Shown: positions 1 through 9,263, counted from the stretch's first letter. The stretch is DNA of 41,942 nucleotides from an uncultured Chthoniobacter sp. (GCA_903874975.1 CAIQUL010000318.1:1-41942); one strand, 5' to 3'. Notes: generated by a model from the letters alone, not told the origin. Translations and numbers: made by a program.

Positions 1-1671
1 ACGCTGTGGCGGAGCCGCCGGGAGATCGCCCGCGGCCAGCCGCCGACGGCTTGGGAATGGGCGGCGATCGTCGCGTTCGCGCTGGTGACGGCGCGCATTT
101 TCCTGTGGCTGGTTTTCATCGAGCGCGACGAGGCGCACGCGAGCACGGCGATCAAGGTTCTCTCGCCCAACAATCTCGGCGACCTCTCGCTGCATCTCAC
201 CTACATCAATTTCCTCGCGAGCGGCGTGCCGTTCTGGCCGGACAACCCGATCTTCACCGGGGGCAAGCTGACCTACCCGATCGGCGCGGACCTTTTCAAC
301 AGCCTGCTCACCCTCGTGGGCGTGGACACGCTGCGGGGGCTGATCTGGACAGGGCTGGCGGGCAGCGCGCTGCTCGGGCTGGCGCTCTGGAAATGGGGGC
401 GCGGGTTCGCGGTGTTCGGGTTTCTGGCGAATGGCGGGCTGTTCGGATTCGCGATTTTTTCGACGGGCGAGTTCGCGGATTTCCAAAGCATCCACGCCTG
501 GAAAAGTTTCGCGCTGGCGCTGCTGGCCACGCAGCGCGGGTTGCTTTTCGCGCTGCCGGCGGGGCTGGCGCTGCTCTGCAGTTGGCGCACGCGCTGGTTC
601 GCGGGCGGTGGCGATGGCTGGAAGCTGACGCGCGGCGGCGAGCTGCTGCTCTACGCGGCGATGCCGCTCTTTCATCTACACACCTTCCTCTTTCTCTCGC
701 TCATGCTGGCGTCGTGGTTCGTGCTGCACGCGCCGGCGCGGCGGGAGCTGGCGCTGTTCGTCGGCGCGGCGCTGGTGCCGGCCAGCGGGTTGGTCTTGCT
801 CGTCACGGGGATGCTGGGAGGGGCGAGCGTGCTGGGTTTCAAAGCGGGCTGGATGTGGGCGGACGAGCCGTTTGTGACGTGGTGCGGCGAGGTTTTCGGC
901 CAGCCGCAGCGGCTCTCCGCCGCGCTGTTTTTCTGGCCGCTGAATTTCGGCGTGCTGCCGATTTTTGTCGTCCTGCTCGGCGTCGCGATCTGCCGCGGAA
1001 AACGCCCGGTCGGCCCGGCGGAGATCGTCTTCCCGGCGGTCGGCGCGTTCCTGCTCTGCTGCTTCGTGAAGTTTGCGCCGTGGGAGTGGGACAACACGAA
1101 GATCATGGTCTGGTCGTATCTCGCGGTGCTGCCGTTTTTGTGGACGCACCTGATCGCGCGCTGGCCGGAGTGGGCGCGGGTGCTGGGCTGCGGCGCGCTG
1201 TTTTTTTCGGGGTTTGTCTCCACGCTCGGCGGGATCAATTCCGCGCACCGCGGCTACACGATCGCCAGCCGCGAGGAGTTGGACCTGGTGGGTGCGGCGG
1301 TGCGCGGGCTGCCCGTCACGGAGCGGTTCGCGGGTGCGCCGACCTTCAACCATCCGCTGCTGCTCTGCGGGCGGAAAATGGCGCTGGGCTACCTCGGCCA
1401 CGTGAGCAGCCACGGGCTCGCGTGGGAGCAGCCGGCGGCGCGGTTGCAGGCGCTGATGATGGGCGAGGCGGACTGGCGCGAGAACGCCCGGGCGCTGGGC
1501 GTGCGCTACATTTTTTGGGGGCGCTGCGAGCACGAGGATTATCCCGGCTCGAAGGAACCCTGGCGCGAGACGGCGGCGTGCGTGGCGCTGGGCGACTGGG
1601 GGGAAGTCTACGATCTGGAGGAGGGAAAAATTCAAAATCCGAAACCCGAAATCCGAAACAAATCCGAATGA
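1..1671 (+). CDS. Multi-pass membrane protein, possible GT-C type glycosyltransferase (5' partial)
   Basis: The reading frame is already open at the first base, so the start lies outside the window; an internal GTG at 85 is probably not the start. About 556 residues are visible. The protein is mostly hydrophobic helices separated by short charged loops, as in polytopic membrane enzymes. An early soluble loop holds an Asp/Glu pair (IERDEAHAS), followed by a pattern close to YPIGADLFNSLL. That arrangement resembles lipid-linked-sugar transferases of the GT-C fold, but I cannot assign a family. The C-terminal part after about residue 430 is more soluble. The last dozen residues (KIQNPKPEIRNKSE) are encoded by one arm of an inverted repeat, so the tail is probably not functional. 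It converges with a GT2 gene, which makes a role in envelope glycoconjugates plausible but unproven. Confidence 0.6.
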   Translation, partial: TLWRSRREIARGQPPTAWEWAAIVAFALVTARIFLWLVFIERDEAHASTAIKVLSPNNLGDLSLHLTYINFLASGVPFWPDNPIFTGGKLTYPIGADLFNSLLTLVGVDTLRGLIWTGLAGSALLGLALWKWGRGFAVFGFLANGGLFGFAIFSTGEFADFQSIHAWKSFALALLATQRGLLFALPAGLALLCSWRTRWFAGGGDGWKLTRGGELLLYAAMPLFHLHTFLFLSLMLASWFVLHAPARRELALFVGAALVPASGLVLLVTGMLGGASVLGFKAGWMWADEPFVTWCGEVFGQPQRLSAALFFWPLNFGVLPIFVVLLGVAICRGKRPVGPAEIVFPAVGAFLLCCFVKFAPWEWDNTKIMVWSYLAVLPFLWTHLIARWPEWARVLGCGALFFSGFVSTLGGINSAHRGYTIASREELDLVGAAVRGLPVTERFAGAPTFNHPLLLCGRKMALGYLGHVSSHGLAWEQPAARLQALMMGEADWRENARALGVRYIFWGRCEHEDYPGSKEPWRETAACVALGDWGEVYDLEEGKIQNPKPEIRNKSE

Positions 1672-1780
1672 TTTAAAATCGGGAAACCACTCGCCCCTGC
1701 CCGACGAAGCCCCAGCCGTTTTCCTGATTTTCTGTCGTTTAGAAAATTGTTTCGGATTTCGGATTTCGAATTTCGAATTT
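1628..1780. repeat. Inverted word repeat, family A (TTCGAAATCC-type)
   Basis: The left arm (1628-1661) and right arm (1747-1780) are 34 nt each. As inverted repeats they match with 3 mismatches. Each arm is built from variations of the word ATCCGAAA. The spacer of about 85 nt shows further weak complementarity near its ends. The element lies between two convergent genes and reaches into the 3' end of both. It could act as a bidirectional terminator-like structure or be a small mobile or REP-like element; no transposase is present. Confidence 0.75.
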
Positions 1781-2518
1781 CTTCGACGGCGCGTAGTCGC
1801 CAAAGCGCGCGCGGAACCCGGCGGCGAGGATTTTGCACCCGACCGACAGCGTCCGCCCGAAACTCACGCGCGACACTTTCTGCTGCCCGGCGATCCGTTC
1901 GCGCTCGCGGACCGGCACCTCCACGATCCACGCGCCGAGCCGAGCCGCCCGGACTTGCGCCTCGATGGTCCAGCCCATCGTCCATTCGCGCAGCCGGAGC
2001 GCGTGGAAGAGATCGCGCTCGATGAAGCGCAGCGGGCCGAGATCGGCGAAGAAGCGCCCGGTGAGACCGCCGCAGAAAGTGCCAAGGATGCGGTTCGCGA
2101 CGACGTATTGCAGGTTCATCGGGCGCCAGTTCGCGCGGAGCCGGGTGCGGCAGCCGAGGATCATCGCCGCACCGCGCGCGCGCGCGGCGAGCAGGGCGGC
2201 GAGGTCACGCGGGTCGTTTGCGCCGTCGGCGGCGAAAAAGATGTAGCCGTCCACCGGCGGGTGCTCGCGCTCCACGAGATCCACCGCCGCGCGGCAGCCG
2301 TGGCCGTAGCCGCGCGCGCTCGTTTCCGCCACGAGGACGCCAGGCCGCGCGCGGGCGATCTCGGCGGTGCGGTCGGTGGAGCCGTTGACGCCGACCGCGA
2401 TGAGATGCGGCTGACCAGCGAGAGCTGCGCGCAGTTCGTCGAGCACCGCGCCGAGGCAGGGTTCCTCATCGCACGCCGGGATGATGACGGCGAAACGAGG
2501 AGTGGTGTCGGTGGGCAT
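1739..2518 (-). CDS. GT2 family glycosyltransferase (dolichol-phosphate mannosyltransferase-like)
   Basis: 259 residues from an ATG at 2518; the in-frame ATG at 2545 falls inside a hairpin and is less likely. The N-terminus has the GT-A/GT2 opening VIIPACDEE, then a NGSTDRT motif that binds the nucleotide. IFFAADGANDP at about residues 95-105 stands where family members carry the DxD-type metal/sugar site. There is no C-terminal membrane segment, so this is a soluble or peripheral GT2. The likely reaction is transfer of a sugar from a nucleotide-sugar to a lipid carrier or other acceptor at the inner face of the cytoplasmic membrane. The upstream bases are pyrimidine-rich with no Shine-Dalgarno. 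The C-terminal tail (KKFEIRNPKSETIF) comes from the repeat arm at 1747-1780. The gene lies downstream of a dehydratase and a lipoprotein on the same strand. Substrate unknown. Confidence 0.8.
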   Translation of the reverse strand: MPTDTTPRFAVIIPACDEEPCLGAVLDELRAALAGQPHLIAVGVNGSTDRTAEIARARPGVLVAETSARGYGHGCRAAVDLVEREHPPVDGYIFFAADGANDPRDLAALLAARARGAAMILGCRTRLRANWRPMNLQYVVANRILGTFCGGLTGRFFADLGPLRFIERDLFHALRLREWTMGWTIEAQVRAARLGAWIVEVPVRERERIAGQQKVSRVSFGRTLSVGCKILAAGFRARFGDYAPSKKFEIRNPKSETIF

Positions 2519-2530
2519 GGAAAGGAGCGG

Positions 2531-2569
2531 GGACTTCAGTCCCAATGGAGGTTCGTTGGACTGAAGTCC
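2531..2569. repeat. Short inverted repeat, family B (GGACTTCAGTCC word)
   Basis: Arms 2531-2545 and 2556-2569 are complementary except for one extra C, giving a stem of about 14 bp around a 10-nt loop. The word GGACTTCAGTCC is itself nearly self-complementary. It lies between the end of the dehydratase gene and the start of the GT2 gene on the minus strand. It has no run of T after the stem on that strand, so it is not a classical intrinsic terminator. It may be a dispersed palindromic repeat or an mRNA-processing hairpin. Confidence 0.7.
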
Positions 2570-2572
2570 AAA

Positions 2573-2992
2573 CTACTTTATTCCCGCTTCGCTGAGGACG
2601 ACCACCCCCTCGGCGACGGTCTCGCCGCGGACACGGCCTGTCACTTCAAACTGCCAGAGCGTGCCGACGACGGCGGTCTTCCGCGCGGAGAGCACGATCT
2701 CGTCGTCGGGGCGCACGGGGCGCAGGAATTTCATCCCGCGGATCGCGGAAAGGCGGAACGCGCGCCCCGGCTGGCCGGCGGCAAGCCCGGCGGTTTGCGC
2801 GAGGGCCTCGGTGAGAATCACGCCCGGCACCAGCGGGTCGCCGGGGAAGTGGCCGGCGAAGAACGGTTCGGCAGGCGGGAAGGTTTTCGCGCACTCCGCG
2901 CTTTCGCCGGGAACGTGCGCCCGCACTTCATCGACAAAAATAAACGGAGCGCGATGCGGCAGGCCGAGCGCGACGGGATCGGACGGGCTCAC
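2573..2992 (-). CDS. FabZ-like 3-hydroxyacyl-ACP dehydratase (hotdog fold)
   Basis: 139 residues from a GTG at 2992, chosen because homology begins there (LPHRAPFIFVDEV) and because it overlaps the upstream stop as GTGA. The signature GHFPGDPLVPGVILTEALAQ matches the FabZ active site: the His of GHFP and the acidic residue of the TEA helix are the catalytic pair. The remainder (MKFLRPVRPDDEIVL) matches the conserved hotdog strand that shapes the acyl tunnel. Members dehydrate beta-hydroxyacyl-ACP in fatty-acid or polyene synthesis. The housekeeping fabZ normally sits with lpxD/lpxA, which are absent here. Together with the lipoprotein and GT2 genes, a specialised lipid or aryl-polyene-like pathway is possible, but no ketosynthase or ACP is present in the window. 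An upstream extension to 3181 is an artefact of reading through the lipoprotein gene. Confidence 0.85.
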   Translation of the reverse strand: MSPSDPVALGLPHRAPFIFVDEVRAHVPGESAECAKTFPPAEPFFAGHFPGDPLVPGVILTEALAQTAGLAAGQPGRAFRLSAIRGMKFLRPVRPDDEIVLSARKTAVVGTLWQFEVTGRVRGETVAEGVVVLSEAGIK

Positions 2993-3441
2993 AGCGCGTT
3001 TTCCGCCGGGACGAAGTAGGTGAATTTCCAGCTCCCGCCGACGATGCGCATCCCGGCGCGGTAACCTTGGTAGCCGGGTTGCGTGGCGACCTCGGCGGGC
3101 GCGACCATGTAGAGTTCGTGCGCGGCGAATTTCTCCCGCAGGGTGGCGGCCAGCTCTGCCCAGAGGTGGTTTTTGTCCCAAAAGGCAAACGGCGTCTCCC
3201 CGGCGGGCGCGGTGTCCCAGCGGTAGCCGAAATCGGGCGCGGGGACCATCAGCTTGGTCAGCGTGGCGAGGTCTTTCTGCGCCACCGCCCGGCGCAGGCG
3301 ACCGAGGAAGGACTGGAACGCTTGGTCGCCGCTTTGGTCCTTCAGCGGCTTTTTGTCTTCGTCGTCCTTCTTCTTATACGGAGCCTCGCAGGCGGCGAGG
3401 GAGGCGAAGAGGAGCGCGACGAAGGTGAGGCGGAGTTTCAT
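2989..3441 (-). CDS. Small lipoprotein of unknown function
   Basis: 150 residues from an ATG at 3441. The N-terminus is a lipoprotein signal peptide: KLR, a hydrophobic core, then a lipobox LAAC with Cys at about residue 18. The mature protein starts with a highly charged K/D/E-rich linker, followed by a globular domain with FQSFLGRLRRAVAQKD near its start. That start, the alternating strands and the final WKFTYFVPAE strand resemble NTF2/SnoaL-like proteins, but this is only an impression. The stop overlaps the dehydratase start (GTGA), so the two are probably translationally coupled. Upstream is a weak GAGG motif. The in-frame extension to 3963 is antisense to the protease and is not expected to be coding. 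Confidence 0.7.
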   Translation of the reverse strand: MKLRLTFVALLFASLAACEAPYKKKDDEDKKPLKDQSGDQAFQSFLGRLRRAVAQKDLATLTKLMVPAPDFGYRWDTAPAGETPFAFWDKNHLWAELAATLREKFAAHELYMVAPAEVATQPGYQGYRAGMRIVGGSWKFTYFVPAENAL

Positions 3442-3583
3442 GGGCCTCGCAGATAGGCCGGGGTTGGAGGCAAAGCGAGGCGATTTTCGCGGGCGGGGAG
3501 GAGGAATGAGGATAGGGGACTGCCTTGAAATACAATTAGTTGCCGTGCAGTGATTTGCCACTAGGGTGTGGCCCTTGAAACCG
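3442..3583. promoter_or_regulatory. Divergent intergenic region between lipoprotein and protease genes
   Basis: This is the only AT-richer stretch nearby and it must hold promoters for both divergent units. On the plus strand TTGAAA at about 3528 could be a -35 element, but the sequence 17 nt downstream is a poor -10. No operator-like palindrome is evident. Assignment as a regulatory region follows from gene orientation only. Confidence 0.3.
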
Positions 3584-6500
3584 ATGCTGGTCCAGCCCCC
3601 CACCCGCCGCGCGCACGCTGGCCTGCTCTCCAGCTTGCTCTTGCTGATGGTTTTCGCGGTGTCGGCCCGGGCCGGTTCGCATGCGGAAAAGCGGACGCTG
3701 CCGGACTTTGATAAACGCACCGCGGTGGCGGCGGCGCCGGTGCATCCCGACAAAACGGCGGCGGCGGGGCAACTCCGCGGACGGCTGCGCGCGGCGCGGG
3801 TGGAGACGGATGCGATTTCCGATGCGCCGAAGGTCGTGGGCTCGCCCTTCGAGTTTCTCACCGGCCCGGCGGGGGAGGGTCGCGCGGTGCCGCGGGCGCG
3901 GTTGCAGGCGCGGGCGAAGGGCGAGGCGCATCGGGAGGTGAAGGCGTTCCTTGAAGAATACAAAGCGCTTTACGGTCACGGCGCGGAAGCGCTGAACGCC
4001 GCGCAGGTGAAGCGCGACTACACGAACAAGCACAACGGGCTGCGCAGCGTGGTCTGGCAGCAGCAGGTGGACGGCGTGCCGGTCTTTGGCGCGATGATGC
4101 AGGCGCACACGACGAAGAACGGCGAACTCGTGAACGTGGCCAGCCAGTTTCTCGCCGACCCGGTGGCGGCGGCCGACCGCGGCACCCCGCGGCGGGCGGC
4201 GCGGCTCGCGGCTCCGGCGATCTCGGCGGTGGAGGCGGTGGCCATCGCCGCGCGCAATATCGGAGAGGCCGTGCAGGCGGCGGATCTCACGCGCACTTCG
4301 GCTCCGGCCGGGGTGGAAAGAAAGCAGGCGTTCAAGGCGGCGGCACTGCGCGGGGCGACGGCCCAGTTGACCTGGCTGCCGATGGACAAAGGCAGCGCGC
4401 GGCTGTGCTGGGACGTGGTGCTGACGGGGCGGACGACCGGGGAAATGTTTCGCATCCTGATCGACGCCACGACTGGCGAGGCGCAGGTGCGGCATGGCCT
4501 GACCACCTACATCAGCGAGGCCACCTACCGCGTTTTCACCGGCGACAGCCCCACGCCTTTCCAGCCCGGCCACGCCACGCCCTCGACCGCGCAACCCGCC
4601 GAGGTGCCGCGCACGCTGGTCACGCTCAGCGCGCTCGACCCCACGGCTTCGCCGAACGGCTGGATCAACGACGGCGTGACCGAAACGCGAGGCAACAACG
4701 TGGACGCGCATCTCGACGTGGATAACAGCAACACCCCCGACCTGCCGCGCCCGCAGGGTTCGGGGCTGAACAACCGCGTCTTCGATTTCCCGCTCGATCT
4801 CACGCAGGCCCCCAGCACCTACCGCAGTGCGACCGTGACGCAGCTTTTCTACTGGTCGAATTGGACGCACGACAAACTCTACCAGCTCGGTTTCAACGAG
4901 GCGGCGGGCAATTTTCAGGCGGACAATTTTGGCCGCGGCGGCGCGGGCAATGACGCCGTGGTGGCCGAGGCCCAGGACGGCAGCGGCACGAACAACGCGA
5001 ACTTTTCCACCCCGCCGGATGGCAGCGCCCCGCGCATGCAGATGTATATCTTCGACGGCCCCAACCCGGATCGCGACGGGGCGTTTGATGCGTCCATCGT
5101 AATCCACGAATACGTCCACGGCCTGAGCAACCGGCTCGTCGGCGGCGGGGCTTTGATCAGCAGCGCGGCCACGCAGGCGATGGGCGAAGGATGGTCCGAT
5201 TTCTACGGCCTCGCGCTGCTCGCGAAGCCGGGCGACGACGTGCATGGCAACTACGTGATGGGCGGCTACGCCACGCTCGGCTTCAGCGGTCTGACGGAGA
5301 ATTACTACTTCGGCATCCGGCGGTATCCGTACACCACGGACATGACGAAAAATCCGCTGACCTTCCGCGACATCGACCCCAACCAGGCCAGCCTGCACAG
5401 CGGCATCCCGCGAAATTCGGTCATCGGCACCGGAGCCAATCAGGTCCACAACGCTGGCAGTGTCTGGTGCGCGGCGCTGTGGGAGGCGCGCGCCAACATG
5501 GTCGTCAAACACGGCTTCGCGATCGGCAACCAACTCATCCTCCAGCTCGTGACCGACGGCATGAAGCTCTCGCCGGCGAACCCGAATTTCCTCGAGGCGC
5601 GCGACGCCATCATCCAGGCCGACCTCGTGAACAACGCGGGCGCGAATCGCATCGACCTGTGGGCGGCCTTTGCCAAACGCGGGATGGGTGCGAGCGCCAC
5701 GGCACCGTCGAGCGCGACCATGATCGGCGTGGTGCAGTCCTTCGATCTGCCGGACGACCTCGGCGTTTCCCCCAGCAGCGAAATCACCGCGAGCGGGCCG
5801 GTCGGCGGACCTTTCAGCAACACCTCCGCGACCTACACGCTGAAGAACCACGGCACCGCAGCGATCAACTGGACGGCCTCGACCGCCGCCGCGTGGCTGA
5901 CGGCTTCCGCCAGCAGCGGCACGCTCGCGCCGAGCGCGACCACGACCGTGACGGTCTCCGTGAACGCGGCGGCCAACAGCCTGCCCGCCTCGATCCTCGC
6001 CGCTGCGATCATCTTCACCAATACCGGCTCCGCCGGCGTGCTCACGCGGGCCGCCAATCTTTACATCGGCCAGCCGGACAATTTCACCGAACTCTTCGAC
6101 ACCACGGACATCGACACGGCGAACACGTCTTTCACTTTCACCCCGCACCCCTCCGCCGCCGGATACTCCGTGGTCCGCGAACCGGTGACCTCGTTTCCCT
6201 CGGACACGACCACCGGGGCCACGACGATCGGGATGGCGGACGACTCCAGCGCGTTCGTCACCCTCTCCGGCGTGACCGTGCAACTTTACGGCACGAGCTA
6301 CTCCTCATTTTTCGTGGGCAGCAACGGCTACATCACCTTTGGCTCCGGTGACACGCAATGGACGGAATCTTTCACCAATCATTTCGCCATGCCGCGCATC
6401 GCCGGATTTTTCCGCGACCTCAATCCGCCTCTCGGCGGCGGCACGGTGAAACGTCGGCAGTTTGCGGACCGCATCGCGGTGACGTGGCTGAGCGTGCGGG

Positions 6501-9175
6501 AATTCGGCACGTTCCTGACGAACAATTTTCAGATCGAGATGTTCTTCGACGGGCGCATCCGCATCACGCAACTCACGATGAACTCGAGGAAAGGACTCGT
6601 CGGCCTCGCGCGCGGGACCGGCGTCCCGGCGGGTTTTGTGGACAGCGCCTTCACCACGTACGCGTTGCCGACGCTCGGGGTGACGCCGCCCGCGACTGCG
6701 ACCGAAGGGGCGGGACCGCTCGCAAATCAAGGCACGGTCACGCTTTCCAGCCCGACGGCCATCGCCCGGACGATCGCGCTGACCTCCAGCGACCCGACCG
6801 CCGTGACCGTCCCGGCCACGGTCACGCTGCCCGCGGATCAGACGAGCGTCGCGTTCACGCCGACGATTCTCGAGGACCCGAAAATCAACGGCACGCGCGC
6901 CGTCACGATCACCGCCAGCGCGACCGGCCTCGCTCCCGCGAACGCCGCGACGAATGTCGCCGACAACGAGCACACCAACCTCGCGCTCGCGGTTCCGAAT
7001 CTCAACGAAGGCGGCACCTCGACCGGCACCGTTTCGATCTCCGGCACGTTGCCGACCAACCTCGTCGTTGCTCTCGCCTCGAACACGCCCGCGCGGCTGA
7101 CCGTGCCCGCGACCGCGACCATTCTCGCCGGAGCGACGAGCGCGACTTTCACCGCGACCGGCGTGGAGAACACGATCGCCGACGGCAATGCGAACGTCAC
7201 CGTCACGGCGAGCACGGCGGGCTTCACCGGCGGCACGACCACGGCGTCCGTGGAAGACAACGACGCGCACCATTTCGTCATCGCGCCGATCGTCGGCCCG
7301 CAGATTCGCGGCGCGCCGTTCAGCGTGACGATCAGCGCCGTGACAGCGAGCGGTGTGCCGGTGCCGAGTTACAGCGGCGCGGTCTTTCTCACCACGCTGA
7401 CCGGCGTGCCGATCGGGCCGGCGACGGTCACGCTCGTCGGCGGCACCGTCACCACCGCGATCACTGCCGGCACTTTCGCGAATGCCGTGATCCTGCGTGT
7501 CCTCGACCTCGGCTGGCGCACCGGCGCGAGCAATGCCTTTGACGTGACCTTCGGCCCGCTCGATCACTTCGCGTGGGATCCCATCGGCGCGTCTCCGGTG
7601 ATCGGGGCGCCATTTGCCGTCCGGCTCACGGCGCTGGATGTGGCGGGCAACACGGTCACCGATTACACCGGTCCCGCCGCGCTCGACTGCGGCACGCCGG
7701 GGAACCGCACCGTGCCGCTGAGCCCGGCGGTGACGGGAAATTTCGTGGCGGGCGTTGGGACGGGTTCGCTCGCGGCGGGGCAGATCATTGATGGCGTCAC
7801 GCTCCGCGCGGTGGATGGCGCGGCGGAGGGCGAAAGCGCGACGTTCAACGTGCTCGGGATTCCCGTGCTCGGCCTCACGCCGGCGGACGGGCTCGCGGCC
7901 TCCGGCAATTTCGGCGGGCCGTTTGTCCCGCCAACCGCGACCTACACCGTGACCAACTCCGGCACGGGCGTCCTCGCGTGGACCGTCTCCACACCGGCGG
8001 ACTGGCTCACGTTCTCCGCGACCAGCGGCACGCTCGCGCAAGGTGCGAGCGCGACCGTCACGGCCACCGTCACCGCGCCGCACACGGACCCTGGCCAGCA
8101 CGCGGCGGACATCACTTTCACCAACACCTCGAACACGCTCGGCACGACCGCCCGCGGGGCCGCGCTCGCGGTGAATCTGCCGCCGCCCTCGCTCGCGTGG
8201 CTCCCCGCTTTCCTCGGCGGGACAACGGCGACCCTCACCTGGGGACCGGTCAACGGCGCGCAGTGGTTCGAGGCGCAATGCTCCACCGATCCCGGCTTCA
8301 CTGCGCCCACTTCGAGCGGTTTCATCGCCGCGAACAGTCACACTTTCACCGGCCTGGCCGACGGCCGGCACTACTATCGGGTGCGCTCGCGGCGGATCAG
8401 CGGCGCGGCGGTTTTCGACAGCGCCTGGAGTCCGCTCCAGACCTCGTATCAAGCCGCAACCGGCCCCGCCGTCATCGTCACCTCGCCCACGCTCACCCCC
8501 CAGCCGTTCTTCACCGTCAATGGCCTCGCCTTTGGCCCGGCCGGTGTCGCCTCCATCACCGTCAACGGGACACCCGCGACCAGTGCCAACGGCTTCGCGC
8601 ACTGGACCGCCGCCGGCGTGTCACTCGCGCCGGGCACGAACACGCTCGTCATTGAATCCGCCGCCACCGGCTTTGCGCCGACCACGACCACGACCAACTG
8701 GAACGTGTATCTCGCCGCGATGACCACCGACTTCGACCACGACGGCCTGCCCGACCTGTGGGAAATCCAGTCCGGCTTGAGCTTCGACAACGCCACCGGA
8801 CAGAACGGGCCGCTCGGCGACCTCAGCGGCAACGGCGTCCCGAATCTCCTCAAATACGCCCTGAACCTCGACCCGCACAGCGCCGCGCTCACCGGCCTCC
8901 CGGCCACGAGCATCGAGCTAAACCCCGCCGACTCCGCGCGCTACCTCACCTTCCGCTACCGCCGCCGTCTCAGCCCCGGCCCGCTGCAATACCAGATCGA
9001 GGCCACCTCCGACCTCACGACTTGGACGAGCACCGCCGCCGACTTTGAGGAAGCCGCGCCGCCCGTGCCCAACGCCGACGGCTGCACCGAGACCGTCACC
9101 ATTCGCGTCAAACCCGCGATCGACACTCCCGGCACCCCGACGCGCAACGTCCGCCTGCGCGTCCTCGTCCCGTAA
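3584..9175 (+). CDS. Secreted M36 (fungalysin-like) metalloprotease with multidomain C-terminus
   Basis: 1,863 residues from the ATG at 3584, which gives a typical signal peptide (RRAHAG, a Leu-rich core, cleavage near SARA); a GTG at 3566 is an alternative. An FTP/PepSY-type propeptide follows (about 110-190). The M36 catalytic domain contains HEYVH (508-512), with the third zinc ligand Glu in GEGWSDFYG (about 535). After it come a BACON-like domain (about 735-815, GPVGGPFSNTSATYTLKN...), an unassigned region, two Calx-beta-like repeats (about 1030-1228), two short unassigned beta domains, a second BACON-like domain (about 1436-1530), a fibronectin-III-like domain (about 1535-1620) and a C-terminal DFDHDGLPDLWE calcium-binding-like segment with the NLLKYAL motif. 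It should be exported and may bind glycans or the cell surface. T2SS export is inference. It stands alone on the plus strand between lipoprotein and exporter genes. Confidence 0.9.
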   Translation: MLVQPPTRRAHAGLLSSLLLLMVFAVSARAGSHAEKRTLPDFDKRTAVAAAPVHPDKTAAAGQLRGRLRAARVETDAISDAPKVVGSPFEFLTGPAGEGRAVPRARLQARAKGEAHREVKAFLEEYKALYGHGAEALNAAQVKRDYTNKHNGLRSVVWQQQVDGVPVFGAMMQAHTTKNGELVNVASQFLADPVAAADRGTPRRAARLAAPAISAVEAVAIAARNIGEAVQAADLTRTSAPAGVERKQAFKAAALRGATAQLTWLPMDKGSARLCWDVVLTGRTTGEMFRILIDATTGEAQVRHGLTTYISEATYRVFTGDSPTPFQPGHATPSTAQPAEVPRTLVTLSALDPTASPNGWINDGVTETRGNNVDAHLDVDNSNTPDLPRPQGSGLNNRVFDFPLDLTQAPSTYRSATVTQLFYWSNWTHDKLYQLGFNEAAGNFQADNFGRGGAGNDAVVAEAQDGSGTNNANFSTPPDGSAPRMQMYIFDGPNPDRDGAFDASIVIHEYVHGLSNRLVGGGALISSAATQAMGEGWSDFYGLALLAKPGDDVHGNYVMGGYATLGFSGLTENYYFGIRRYPYTTDMTKNPLTFRDIDPNQASLHSGIPRNSVIGTGANQVHNAGSVWCAALWEARANMVVKHGFAIGNQLILQLVTDGMKLSPANPNFLEARDAIIQADLVNNAGANRIDLWAAFAKRGMGASATAPSSATMIGVVQSFDLPDDLGVSPSSEITASGPVGGPFSNTSATYTLKNHGTAAINWTASTAAAWLTASASSGTLAPSATTTVTVSVNAAANSLPASILAAAIIFTNTGSAGVLTRAANLYIGQPDNFTELFDTTDIDTANTSFTFTPHPSAAGYSVVREPVTSFPSDTTTGATTIGMADDSSAFVTLSGVTVQLYGTSYSSFFVGSNGYITFGSGDTQWTESFTNHFAMPRIAGFFRDLNPPLGGGTVKRRQFADRIAVTWLSVREFGTFLTNNFQIEMFFDGRIRITQLTMNSRKGLVGLARGTGVPAGFVDSAFTTYALPTLGVTPPATATEGAGPLANQGTVTLSSPTAIARTIALTSSDPTAVTVPATVTLPADQTSVAFTPTILEDPKINGTRAVTITASATGLAPANAATNVADNEHTNLALAVPNLNEGGTSTGTVSISGTLPTNLVVALASNTPARLTVPATATILAGATSATFTATGVENTIADGNANVTVTASTAGFTGGTTTASVEDNDAHHFVIAPIVGPQIRGAPFSVTISAVTASGVPVPSYSGAVFLTTLTGVPIGPATVTLVGGTVTTAITAGTFANAVILRVLDLGWRTGASNAFDVTFGPLDHFAWDPIGASPVIGAPFAVRLTALDVAGNTVTDYTGPAALDCGTPGNRTVPLSPAVTGNFVAGVGTGSLAAGQIIDGVTLRAVDGAAEGESATFNVLGIPVLGLTPADGLAASGNFGGPFVPPTATYTVTNSGTGVLAWTVSTPADWLTFSATSGTLAQGASATVTATVTAPHTDPGQHAADITFTNTSNTLGTTARGAALAVNLPPPSLAWLPAFLGGTTATLTWGPVNGAQWFEAQCSTDPGFTAPTSSGFIAANSHTFTGLADGRHYYRVRSRRISGAAVFDSAWSPLQTSYQAATGPAVIVTSPTLTPQPFFTVNGLAFGPAGVASITVNGTPATSANGFAHWTAAGVSLAPGTNTLVIESAATGFAPTTTTTNWNVYLAAMTTDFDHDGLPDLWEIQSGLSFDNATGQNGPLGDLSGNGVPNLLKYALNLDPHSAALTGLPATSIELNPADSARYLTFRYRRRLSPGPLQYQIEATSDLTTWTSTAADFEEAAPPVPNADGCTETVTIRVKPAIDTPGTPTRNVRLRVLVP

Positions 9176-9263
9176 GCGCGCAGGCCGGGCGGTGCCCCGC
9201 GACCTGGCGCGGGAGCCGGGCCGAGGTGTCGGCTGACAAAACGCCTGATCTCGCCGAGACTCC

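Noticed and set aside
3536-6283. Long minus-strand frame of 915 codons antisense to the M36 protease
   Set aside because: Arg/His/Gly-rich with no domain features; typical high-GC mirror of the real plus-strand gene.
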